Shown one piece after another: positions 21,373 to 28,357 of a DNA stretch of 28,357 nt (position 1 is its first letter; each line of letters opens with the position of its first letter). The notes beneath the pieces are model-generated. The model was not told the origin of the DNA, did no database searches, and saw only the letters and a program-made list of their open reading frames with translations. The position numbers and the translations under genes were made by a program. Origin of the DNA: DATEPR01 sp036503065 (GTDB taxonomy: Bacteria > Actinomycetota > Actinomycetes > Mycobacteriales > Pseudonocardiaceae); the NCBI GenBank assembly GCA_036503065.1, contig DASXXM010000125.1, forward strand, positions 1 to 28,357, in the 5' to 3' direction.

Positions 21373-23030
21373 CCGGGGCACAGGTAACCGAGCTCGTCAT
21401 CTTCATCGTCCTGTTCCTGTTCGTCACCGTGCTCGGCTTTGTCGCGGCGCGCTGGAAGCGCGGCGCGGGGCTCGATCACCTGGACGAGTGGGGCCTGGGT
21501 GGTCGGCGGTTCGGCGGCTGGGTGACGTGGTTCCTCGTCGGCGGCGACCTCTACACGGCCTACACGTTCGTCGCGGTGCCCGCGCTGGTGTTCGGGGCGG
21601 GGGCGACCGGCTTCTTCGCACTGCCCTACACGATCCTGGTTTACCCGATCGTGTTCCTGCCCGTGCAGCGGCTGTGGTCGGTGTCGCGGGTCCGCGGCTA
21701 CGTCACGCCCGCCGACTTCGTGCTCGGCCGGCACGGCTCGCCGCTGCTGGCGTTACTCGTCGCGATCACCGGCATCGTCGCGACCATGCCCTACATCGCA
21801 CTACAGCTTGCCGGGCTGGAAGCCGTACTGCGCACCATGGGCCTCAACAATTCCGGCTTCCTCGGCCACCTGCCGCTGTTCGTGGCGTTCGTGATCCTGG
21901 CGCTGTTCACCTACACGTCCGGCCTGCGCGCGCCCGCGCTGATCGCGTTCGTCAAGGACATCCTGATCTACCTGGTGATCATCGTCGCCCTGATCTACCT
22001 ACCGGCCCACTTCGGCGGCTGGGGCAGCATCTTCAGCCACGCGTCCGCCAAGCTGGCCATCAAGAGCCCGGTCACCGGCAAGCCGGCAGGCTCGATCCTG
22101 CTCACCAACAACAACCAGCTCCAGTACGCCACCCTCGCGCTGGGCTCGGCCCTGGCGCTGTTCCTGTACCCGCACTCGGTGACCGGCGTGCTCGCGTCGA
22201 AGAACCGGACCGTGATCAAGAAGAACATGGTCGCGCTGCCGGCCTACTCACTCCTGTTGGGCCTGCTCGCACTGTTGGGCTACGTCGCCATCTCCGCGGG
22301 CATCAAGCCGATCACCAACGGCGCCACCGGCAAGCCGGACACCAACACGATCATCCCGCAGCTGTTCGGCCACACCTTCCCGTCCTGGTTCGCCGGCATC
22401 GCGTTCGCCGCGATCGGCATCGGCGCGCTGGTGCCGGCCGCGATCATGTCCATCGCCGCGGCCAACCTGTGGACCCGCAACATCTACAAGGCCTACCTGC
22501 GGCGGGCGGCGACGCCGGCTCAGGAGGCGCGGCAGGCGCGGTTCGCGTCGCTGGTGGTGAAGCTGGGCGCGGTGCTGTTCGTGGTCGCCATCGACCCGGC
22601 GTTCTCCATCGACCTGCAGCTCATCGGCGGCGTGCTGATCCTGCAGACGCTGCCGTCGGTGGCGATCTCGCTCTACTCGCGCTGGCTGCACGCGTGGGCC
22701 CTGATCGCCGGCTGGGTGGTCGGCATGGGCTGGGGCGTCTACCTCCTGTACACGATCCCGGCGGCCAGCGGGAAGGGCCACTTCGGCGGGTCGGCGCTGG
22801 CCCTGGGCAAGCTGTCGCTGTTCGGCTGGCACCCGTTCGGCGTGTCCACGGTGCAGATCTACGTCGGTGTCGTCGCGCTGGTCGCCAACCTGGTGGTGGC
22901 GATCGTGGCCACGCTGATCGTCCGGGCGCTCGGCAGGCCCGACGGCGTCGACCAGACCACGAGCGCGGACTACCAGGGCGACGCGCCGGAGCCGACCCAA
23001 CGGGAGGTCACCCAGGCCGCCGCGGGCTGA
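21369..23030 (+). CDS. Sodium:solute symporter (SSS family), possibly monocarboxylate uptake
   Basis: A 553-residue inner-membrane transporter with about 13 hydrophobic helices. The early segment DEWGLGGRRFGGWVTWFLVGGDLYTAYTF (about 38-66) is typical of the SSS group found with DUF3311. GYVTPADFVLGRHGSPLLA and AIGIGALVPAAIMSIAAANLWTRNIYK follow, the latter like the conserved helix-8 region of MctP/PutP/acetate permeases. Members move monocarboxylates, acetate or similar solutes with Na+. The substrate here is not known. The hydrophilic C-tail (about 518-553) is acidic. It is the second gene of a two-gene unit. Confidence 0.9.
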   Translation: MTGAQVTELVIFIVLFLFVTVLGFVAARWKRGAGLDHLDEWGLGGRRFGGWVTWFLVGGDLYTAYTFVAVPALVFGAGATGFFALPYTILVYPIVFLPVQRLWSVSRVRGYVTPADFVLGRHGSPLLALLVAITGIVATMPYIALQLAGLEAVLRTMGLNNSGFLGHLPLFVAFVILALFTYTSGLRAPALIAFVKDILIYLVIIVALIYLPAHFGGWGSIFSHASAKLAIKSPVTGKPAGSILLTNNNQLQYATLALGSALALFLYPHSVTGVLASKNRTVIKKNMVALPAYSLLLGLLALLGYVAISAGIKPITNGATGKPDTNTIIPQLFGHTFPSWFAGIAFAAIGIGALVPAAIMSIAAANLWTRNIYKAYLRRAATPAQEARQARFASLVVKLGAVLFVVAIDPAFSIDLQLIGGVLILQTLPSVAISLYSRWLHAWALIAGWVVGMGWGVYLLYTIPAASGKGHFGGSALALGKLSLFGWHPFGVSTVQIYVGVVALVANLVVAIVATLIVRALGRPDGVDQTTSADYQGDAPEPTQREVTQAAAG

Positions 23031-23076
23031 CATCCGGCATTGTGCCAACCCTCGGGACGGCGATCGGCTGACCACG

Positions 23077-23082
23077 TACCCT
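23077..23082 (+). promoter_or_regulatory. -10 element TACCCT for leaderless dedA mRNA
   Basis: TACCCT is followed by 6 nt and the GTG at 23089, the same geometry as at 5520 and 14708. The AGG just before the GTG is too close to be a ribosome site. Confidence 0.55.
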
Positions 23083-23088
23083 TTCGAG

Positions 23089-23766
23089 GTGCGCGCCGAC
23101 GCCGAACACCACATCGTCGCCTTCGGTCATCTGGAGACCGCGGGTCCGGTGATGGTGTGGGTCATCGTGTTGGCCTTCGTGTTCGTCGAGTGCGCCTTCC
23201 TGATCGGCCTGTTCCTGCCGGGCGACTCCCTGCTGTTCACCGCGGGGGTCGTGCTCTCCCAGCGGGACGGGGCGGTGGACGCCTTCGCGCTGTCCGCGAC
23301 CGCCGTGGTGGTCGCGGTGCTGGGCAACCAGATCGGCTACTACATCGGCCGGCAGACCGGCACCACGCTGGTCGGCCGGCCGGGCGCCCGGGTGCTGACG
23401 CAGGCGCGGCTGGACCGCGCCCAGGTGTTCCTGGACCGGCACGGCTGGTGGTCGGTCGTGCTGGCCAGATGGATACCGTGGATCCGCACCCTCGCCCCGC
23501 TGATCGCGGGCGCGGCCCGGATGGACGCGCGCCGGTATCTGGCCAGCACCGCGGTCGGCGCCGTGCTGTGGGTGCCCGCGCTGGTACTGGCCGGCTACTA
23601 CGGCGCAGGCCTGCTCGACCAGTTCCCCTGGGTGAAGACTGCCGCCGCCACCGCCAGCATCGCGTTCTTCGTGCTCGGCACCGCCTACGGCCTGTGGCGC
23701 TATCGGCAGGAGATGCGCCGCAGCACGCCGGAACGCAGGCCCGCCGAGGTCGGCGCGGACAACTAG
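23089..23766 (+). CDS. DedA/VTT-family membrane protein
   Basis: A 225-residue inner-membrane protein. VECAFLIGLFLPGDSLLFTAGVV (about 33-55) is the first re-entrant motif of the family. GNQIGYYIGRQTGTTL (about 79-94) and ARWIPWIRTLAPLIAGAARMDARRYL (about 125-150, with the essential RxxPxxR-type arginines) are also conserved. DedA proteins are thought to translocate undecaprenyl phosphate or other phospholipids and to depend on the proton gradient. GTG at 23089 fits a leaderless start. The gene is convergent with the P-loop kinase and shares a CTAG with its stop. Confidence 0.92.
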   Translation: MRADAEHHIVAFGHLETAGPVMVWVIVLAFVFVECAFLIGLFLPGDSLLFTAGVVLSQRDGAVDAFALSATAVVVAVLGNQIGYYIGRQTGTTLVGRPGARVLTQARLDRAQVFLDRHGWWSVVLARWIPWIRTLAPLIAGAARMDARRYLASTAVGAVLWVPALVLAGYYGAGLLDQFPWVKTAAATASIAFFVLGTAYGLWRYRQEMRRSTPERRPAEVGADN

Positions 23767-24386
23767 GCAGGCCAGCCGGTCAGCACCAGATCCGCCCGTG
23801 CCGCGGTCGGCGCGATGACGTCCGCGTTCGCCCGGTCCGAGCCGTATGCCCGTTGTTCCGCCTGCGCCGCGCTGCGGCCGAACGCCCGGTGCCGCGCGAT
23901 CAGCCGGGCGAGCCGTTCCTCCTCCGGTGGGGCGAGGAACCACAGCTCGTCCAGCAGCGGTCGGATCCGGCGCCACGGCTCGCCGGGGAGCAGCAGGTAG
24001 TTGCCCTCGGTCACCACCAGCGGCACGGTCGGCGGTACCGGAATCGCGCTGCCGATCGGCTCCTCCAGGTCACGGCGGAACTCCGGCGCGTAGACCACGT
24101 CCGGCCCGGCAGCGGCCAGCCGGGCCAGCAGGGCCACGTAGCCGACCGCGTCGAAGGTGTCCGGCGCCCCCTTCCGCTCTGCCCGGCCGAGCCGGTTCAG
24201 CTCCCGCTGAGCCAGGTGGAAGCCGTCCATGCCGACCTCGACCGCACGCTCGCCCAGCGCGGCCACGAGTCGCCGGGCGAGGGTCGACTTGCCGGCCGCC
24301 GGGGCGCCCGTGATGCCGAGGATGCGCCTGCCGCCCGTGTCGGCCAGTCGGCTCGCCCTGGCCACCAGGTCGTCGAGGGTGGTCAC
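23763..24386 (-). CDS. P-loop nucleoside/sugar kinase (uridine kinase/PanK-like)
   Basis: A 207-residue cytosolic kinase. The Walker A loop is GAPAAGKST at 27-35 (after RRILGIT). VGMDGFHLAQRELNRLGRAERKGAPDTFD (about 51-79) is the substrate loop with the usual MDGFH. VTEGNYLLL (about 123-131) is the Walker B-like strand, and a lid with RLIARHRAFGRS follows. Proteins of this group are annotated as nucleoside/nucleotide kinase family and are often linked to fructose or other sugar uptake, so the substrate is open. The GTG at 24386 overlaps the PfkB stop (GTGA). It is the second gene of a pfkB-kinase pair and is convergent with dedA. Confidence 0.85.
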   Translation of the reverse strand: MTTLDDLVARASRLADTGGRRILGITGAPAAGKSTLARRLVAALGERAVEVGMDGFHLAQRELNRLGRAERKGAPDTFDAVGYVALLARLAAAGPDVVYAPEFRRDLEEPIGSAIPVPPTVPLVVTEGNYLLLPGEPWRRIRPLLDELWFLAPPEEERLARLIARHRAFGRSAAQAEQRAYGSDRANADVIAPTAARADLVLTGWPA

Positions 24387-25282
24387 CGGACCTGCCGGAG
24401 CCACGCCCTGGCGCCCACGACGCCGACCCTGGTCGCCGCCACCCGGTTGGCCGCCTCGACCAGTCCGGGCAGTTCGGTCGCGGCCGGCACCCGGCCGAGT
24501 CGGGCGATGCCCAGCGCCAGCGCGCCGTGCCAGACGTCGCCGGCGCCCAGGGTGTCCCGGGGCGCCACGGTCGGTGGCCGGACCTGCCCGGTCACGGTGT
24601 GACCGTCGGCCACCAACGACCAGCGAACCGGGCCTGCGCCGTCGGTACGCAGCACCACGGGCACGCCGAGGTCGTGGATGGCACGCTCGGTGGCCCGGGT
24701 GCCGGCGCGGCCGAGCCGGAAGGTCGCGGCGCACGCGCACACGTCGACCAGCGGTAGCAGTTCGGCCAGCACCGGCTTGTCGCTGCCGGCGTCGAGCACC
24801 ACCGGGATCCGGTGCCCCCTGGCCGCTCGTGCCGCGGCCACCGCCAGCCGGGGATGGTGTCCGTCGACCAGCAGCGCGCCCGTTTCGGCCAGCAGCGCGG
24901 GCCAGGCCGGCACGTCGGCCGGTGGGTCTAGGCCGGCCGCGTTGTGGGACACGACGATCCGCTCGCCGTCCCGGTCCCGCACCAGCACCGAGGACACCGC
25001 GGGCGGCTGCGCGGACACCGGCGAGGTGTCGACGATCCGTACGCCGTGGCCGGTCAGGTCGGCGCGGGCCAGGGAGCCGAGTGGATGCGCGCCGAGCACG
25101 GTGGCCAGGGTGGCCCGCCCGCCGAGGGCGGCCACGGTGATCGCGGCGTTGGCCGCGGGGCCGCCCGCGACCAGTTCGACCGAGGTGGACCGGAGTTTCT
25201 CGCCCGGCGACGGCAGTTCGGTCACCCGCTGCACCACGTCGACCGTGCACAGGCCGACCAGCAGCACACCGGCCTGGCTCAT
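24383..25282 (-). CDS. PfkB-family carbohydrate kinase
   Basis: A 299-residue ribokinase-type kinase. VLLVGLCTVDVVQRVTELPSPGEK (7-30) is the N-terminal substrate strand. VAGGPAANAAITVAALGG (38-55) is the first PfkB signature, and RDTLGAGDVWHGALALGI (242-259) the second, with the catalytic Asp249 in GAGD. The sugar is not predictable; ribose, fructose, 2-keto-3-deoxygluconate and nucleosides are all used in this family. ATG 25282 has GGGGG 4 nt upstream. It overlaps the downstream P-loop kinase by GTGA and is divergent from lacI-type regulator gene, which probably controls it. Confidence 0.92.
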   Translation of the reverse strand: MSQAGVLLVGLCTVDVVQRVTELPSPGEKLRSTSVELVAGGPAANAAITVAALGGRATLATVLGAHPLGSLARADLTGHGVRIVDTSPVSAQPPAVSSVLVRDRDGERIVVSHNAAGLDPPADVPAWPALLAETGALLVDGHHPRLAVAAARAARGHRIPVVLDAGSDKPVLAELLPLVDVCACAATFRLGRAGTRATERAIHDLGVPVVLRTDGAGPVRWSLVADGHTVTGQVRPPTVAPRDTLGAGDVWHGALALGIARLGRVPAATELPGLVEAANRVAATRVGVVGARAWLRQVR

Positions 25283-25377
25283 CCGACCCCCGACAGCCGT
25301 TCGTTGATCTCGGAGTGTCCTGCCGCGCCGAGGGTACGGGCATCGGGCATGATTCGCACACGATCGGGTTAGCGCCG

Positions 25378-25389
25378 GCAAGCGATTGC
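25378..25389. promoter_or_regulatory. LacI-type operator candidate GCAAGCGATTGC
   Basis: The 12-mer is palindromic except for its G-A pair (GCAAgCGaTTGC) and centres on CG, the typical form of LacI-family operators. It lies 31 nt before the regulator ATG and about 96 nt from the divergent pfkB start, so it could control both. Confidence 0.55.
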
Positions 25390-25419
25390 GCAGCCGTTTG
25401 CGTTCCACGTTGGAGTGAC

Positions 25420-26421
25420 ATGGTAACGATGCGTGACGTGGCCCGGCTGGCTGGCGTCTCGATCACGACGGTGTCGCACGTCGTGAACGACACGCGCCCG
25501 GTTGCCGCGGACACGCGGGACCGGGTACTCGCTGCTGTGGCGCAGACCGGCTACACCGGCGACGCCATCGCCAGATCCCTGGTCACCGGCGGCACCCGCA
25601 CGCTGGGCCTCGCCCTGCCGCTGGCCGGCAACCCGCACGCCGCCGCGCTCACCGCCGCCGTCGAGGGCGCCGCGACCGCGGCAGGCTACCCGCTGATCCT
25701 GGCCGACACGCACGACGAGCAGGGTCCGGAACACGACGCACTGCGCGCGCTGCGCTCCCGCCGGGTCGACGGCATCCTGCTCACCCCCACCGCGGGCGCC
25801 GACGGCACGGCGGCGGACGGTGCCGCCGCGGAACTGCGGCGCCTCGGCGTGCCGACCGTGCTGCTGGACCGGGTGCCCGAACACACCGGCGCCGACCAGG
25901 TCGGACCGGAGAACGTGCAGGCCACCTCCGACCTGGTACGGCACCTCGGCGACCTGGGCCACCGCCGGATCGCCATGGTCACCGGGCCCGCCGCGATCAG
26001 CACGTCGGCCGAACGCCTGCTCGGCTACCGGCTGGGCCTCGGTCGGGCGAAACTCGTGTGGGATCCCGAACTCGTCGCCAGCGGACCGCCTGCCGCCGCC
26101 GCGGCGGAGATGGCCAGCCTGCTTGACCTGCCCGTGCCGCCGACGGCGGTGGTGGCCGGTGACGGCATCGTGCTGCTCGGCGTGCTGCGCGCGGCCGGAC
26201 GCCTCGGCCTGCGGGTGGGCACGGACCTGGCCGTGGTCGCGCACGACGACGTCGACTGGGCCGAACTGCTGGGGATCACCACGACGGCACAGCCGGTCGA
26301 GCGGATCGCGACGACCGCGGTCGGCCTGCTGCTGGCACGGATTGCCGAGCCGGACCGGCCGGCCAGCATCGTGCGGATTCCGCCGGTCCTGATGCACCGG
26401 CAGTCCTGCGGCTGTCCCTAG
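25420..26421 (+). CDS. LacI-family transcriptional regulator
   Basis: A 333-residue repressor. The N-terminal helix-turn-helix is MRDVARLAGVSITTVSHVVN (4-23) and the hinge follows (about 45-60). The periplasmic-binding-like sensor domain (about 62-330) contains RSRRVDGILLTPTAG, HLGDLGHRRIAMVTGP and DLAVVAHDDVDWAELLGITTT, all typical. The effector is unknown but probably a sugar, since the divergent genes are a PfkB kinase and a P-loop kinase. The ATG at 25420 has GGAG 4 nt upstream. The gene is convergent with the GH76 gene and shares CTAG with its stop. The C-terminus ends QSCGCP, a Cys pair that could be redox or metal sensitive, though this is speculative. Confidence 0.93.
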   Translation: MVTMRDVARLAGVSITTVSHVVNDTRPVAADTRDRVLAAVAQTGYTGDAIARSLVTGGTRTLGLALPLAGNPHAAALTAAVEGAATAAGYPLILADTHDEQGPEHDALRALRSRRVDGILLTPTAGADGTAADGAAAELRRLGVPTVLLDRVPEHTGADQVGPENVQATSDLVRHLGDLGHRRIAMVTGPAAISTSAERLLGYRLGLGRAKLVWDPELVASGPPAAAAAEMASLLDLPVPPTAVVAGDGIVLLGVLRAAGRLGLRVGTDLAVVAHDDVDWAELLGITTTAQPVERIATTAVGLLLARIAEPDRPASIVRIPPVLMHRQSCGCP

Positions 26422-27587
26422 GCCGGTTCGATACCGGCACGTTCCAGGCAGGCGGCGGCCTCCAGCAGCATCCACCCGCCCGCCTGGACGGACAGGTCGC
26501 GCTCGGGTCGGCCCGTGCGGCCGGGTAGCACGGCCGGTTTCGTCCATTCCGGACCGAACAGCGGGCCGCCCGGCGCGATGGTCCGGTTGCGCCACGCGGC
26601 CTCGGCCGAGCAGTAGACCAGGTTGGCCGCCTGCTGCGCGGCCACGGCGTACTCGGTGCCCAGCAACGGCAGGGAACTCGCGGCCAGGGCGAGGTAGCGG
26701 GCCAGGATGCCGGCGAACAGGCCGCCGTCGCCACCGCCCTGCCCGCGCAGTACGAGCCCCAGTTCGTCCGGCACGGTGACGTGGCCGGTGACCGCCTCGA
26801 CGGTGCGCACCGCCCGCGCGGCCCAGGTGCCGCCGCCTGCCACGCTGTCCCTGGTGGCCAGCTCGACGCAGGCACCCAGGAAAACCCCTTGACAGTAGGT
26901 GTAGATCGCATTTTCCCGTTCGCGTACCTCGCCGTTCGGGTACACGTGCAGGCCGTCGAAGACCAGCCCGGTCTCCTCATCGACCAGGTACTCCTCGATC
27001 CATTCCACAGTGGACCGCGCGCGCTGCCGGTCGGCCCGGTCGCCGTGGTCGCCCGCCTCGCTGTCCACCAGGCGGGTCAGCAGGATCGCGGCCGGCCCGT
27101 TGGACGGGACGTTCTTGAAATCATCGTTGCGGCGCCACCAGATCCCGCCGCCGCCGTGGTCGGTCCAGCCATCCCGCAGCCGGGCCGCGATCGCCCGGAT
27201 CGCGTCCGGCCGGTGGATCCCGGCGTGCCGCTCGGCGCGCATCAGCGCCAGGCCGAGCCATGCCACGTCGTCGTAGTAGTCGTTGAGCCAGGTGCCCAGG
27301 TTGCGCCGGTGGATGCCGTTGACCTGTCGTTCGATCGCGGCTCTCCGCTTGTCCGACGGCGCGCGGAGCTGCGCGTCGACCAGGCAGTCCAGCACGTGTG
27401 CCTGCCACCAGTAGTGCCAGTGGCCGAACGCCCGCTGGTTGTTCGACGCGGGCCAGCCGACCACGCCGAGCATCGTGCCCGGCAACCCCAAGAGGCGGCG
27501 CAGATGCCGTGCGTAGACGGCCCGTTCCGCCACCCCGGCCCGCGCCGCCCACAGCGACGGACTCGCCTGCCCTCCCCGGTCACTCAC
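26418..27587 (-). CDS. GH76-like alpha-1,6-mannanase family protein, no signal peptide
   Basis: A 389-residue (alpha/alpha)6-barrel protein. WLNDYYDDVAWLGLAL (100-115) contains the adjacent catalytic aspartates Asp106-Asp107 of GH76. NDDFKNVPSNGPAAILLTRL (about 154-173) and YTYCQGVFLGACVEL (about 229-243) match the conserved helices of the family. GH76 enzymes cut alpha-1,6-mannan; most are secreted, but this protein starts MSDRGGQASPSLWAARAG without a signal peptide or lipobox, so it is probably cytosolic. The start is GTG at 27587. It follows the SpoU gene by 55 nt and is convergent with lacI. Substrate may be mannan fragments, or it may be a non-catalytic relative. Confidence 0.83.
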   Translation of the reverse strand: MSDRGGQASPSLWAARAGVAERAVYARHLRRLLGLPGTMLGVVGWPASNNQRAFGHWHYWWQAHVLDCLVDAQLRAPSDKRRAAIERQVNGIHRRNLGTWLNDYYDDVAWLGLALMRAERHAGIHRPDAIRAIAARLRDGWTDHGGGGIWWRRNDDFKNVPSNGPAAILLTRLVDSEAGDHGDRADRQRARSTVEWIEEYLVDEETGLVFDGLHVYPNGEVRERENAIYTYCQGVFLGACVELATRDSVAGGGTWAARAVRTVEAVTGHVTVPDELGLVLRGQGGGDGGLFAGILARYLALAASSLPLLGTEYAVAAQQAANLVYCSAEAAWRNRTIAPGGPLFGPEWTKPAVLPGRTGRPERDLSVQAGGWMLLEAAACLERAGIEPA

Positions 27588-27642
27588 TACACCATCGTGC
27601 GGTCTGAATCGATCGAGATGTCCGGCAGGAGACCCGAACGGA

Positions 27643-28296
27643 TCACCAGGCCACCATCAGGTCCGCGTGCTGGCGTACCCACGCGTGCATGACGATCCCG
27701 GCCGCCACCCCGGCATTGATCGACCTCGTCGACCCGAACTGCGCGATCGACACGACCAGGCCGGCCGCCGCATGCGCCTGCGCGGTCAGGCCAGGACCCT
27801 CCTGGCCGAACAGCAGCAGGGCGTTGCGCGGCAGCTCGGTCCGCTCCAACCGCACCGAACCGGGCGTGTTGTCCACCGCGACGAGGGTCAGCCCTTCGGC
27901 ACGCGCGAACTCGACCAGTTGTGGCACGTCCGGGTGATGCGCGACGTGCTGGTACCGGTCGGTGACCATGGCGCCCCTGCGATTCCAGCGTCGGCGCCCA
28001 ACGATATGCACGGCACGGGCGGCGAACGCGTTGGCGGTGCGGACCACGGTGCCGATGTTGTGGTCGTGCTGGAAGTTCTCGATCGCCACGTGGAACGGGT
28101 GCCGCCGGGTGTCCAGGTCGGCCACGATCGCCGCGCGGCGCCAGTACCGGTAGGCGTCCACGACGTTGCGCCGGTCGCCGTCGGCCAACAGTTCCGGGTC
28201 GTAGCGGTCGTCGGTGGGCGGCTCGCCCGGCCACGGCCCGACACCCACCTCGGCCGCGGTCCACTCCGTCGGTCCGGCGTCCTGGTCCTCGATCAC
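27643..28296 (-). CDS. SpoU/TrmH-family RNA 2'-O-methyltransferase
   Basis: A cytosolic SPOUT methyltransferase that would methylate a ribose in rRNA or tRNA with SAM. The three motifs are visible: NFQHDHNIGTVVRTANAF (74-91) with the catalytic Arg, LLLFGQEGPGLTAQA (160-174) and IAQFGSTRSINAGVAAGIVM (184-203), the trefoil knot. With GTG 28296 it is 217 residues. The frame stays open without a start codon to the right edge (28357), and the extra codons look protein-like (TRRWADAYRYR), so the true start may lie outside. The N-terminal part (1-65) is polar. The gene precedes the GH76 gene on the same strand. Confidence 0.9.
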   Translation of the reverse strand: MIEDQDAGPTEWTAAEVGVGPWPGEPPTDDRYDPELLADGDRRNVVDAYRYWRRAAIVADLDTRRHPFHVAIENFQHDHNIGTVVRTANAFAARAVHIVGRRRWNRRGAMVTDRYQHVAHHPDVPQLVEFARAEGLTLVAVDNTPGSVRLERTELPRNALLLFGQEGPGLTAQAHAAAGLVVSIAQFGSTRSINAGVAAGIVMHAWVRQHADLMVAW

Positions 28297-28357
28297 CCGG
28301 TAACGGTAGGCGTCAGCCCAGCGTCGCGTGATCGGCGCTCTCGGCGGGCGCCTGCTG

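Overview
This window is chromosomal DNA of a very GC-rich actinomycete, most likely a member of the Pseudonocardiales. The evidence is the strong G/C third-position bias, a mycothiol synthase gene, the nitrogen regulator GlnR, EspG/PPE-type type VII secretion components, and a gene order that, as I recall it, matches the mycobacterial Rv0807-Rv0820 neighbourhood (sterol-carrier-like gene, purF, purM, nitrobindin, sseC, cysA, thiX, lmeA, glnR, mshD, phosphate uptake genes). I see no RNA genes, insertion sequences, phage genes or CRISPR arrays.

Left part (1-10.7 kb, conserved housekeeping). The first five codons of a probable pstS run off the left edge behind a PHO box. glnR and mshD form a leftward pair, divergent from lmeA-thiX. 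After an intergenic stretch with degenerate repeats comes a sulfur operon: a leaderless 25-codon ORF with a late Cys codon, then DUF4395, cysA sulfurtransferase and sseC (DUF1416), closed by a strong hairpin. A leaderless 32-residue membrane peptide and a nitrobindin-like gene follow. On the opposite strand purF, purM and a Bcr/CflA-type efflux gene run together, with a sterol-carrier-like gene upstream.

Middle part (10.7-20.8 kb, accessory). A TrmB/LuxR-type regulator is divergent from a secreted sedolisin (S53) protease that ends in a textbook terminator. Then come a probable type VII secretion-associated protein behind a 16-bp palindrome, and a two-gene unit of a GH15 glucoamylase/trehalase and a zinc glucose dehydrogenase that could hydrolyse an alpha-glucoside and oxidise the glucose released. 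Next is a small module with an unknown 132-residue helical protein divergent from an EspG-type chaperone and a large Gly-rich PPE-like protein. None of the ESX membrane or ATPase genes are in the window. Downstream of the PPE-like gene is a hairpin embedded in a cluster of DnaA-box-like 9-mers.

Right part (20.8-28.4 kb, transport and sugar metabolism). It holds a DUF3311/sodium-solute symporter pair, a DedA membrane protein, a PfkB sugar kinase with a P-loop kinase (both leftward), a divergent LacI regulator with a candidate operator, a cytosolic-looking GH76 alpha-mannanase-like protein, and a SpoU/TrmH RNA methyltransferase whose frame stays open to the right edge.

Three themes run through the window. 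Several genes start at GTG codons placed 6-7 nt after a TANNNT -10 hexamer, which predicts leaderless mRNAs. Many operon genes overlap by ATGA or GTGA. Three of the four convergent gene pairs share one CTAG that supplies both stop codons.
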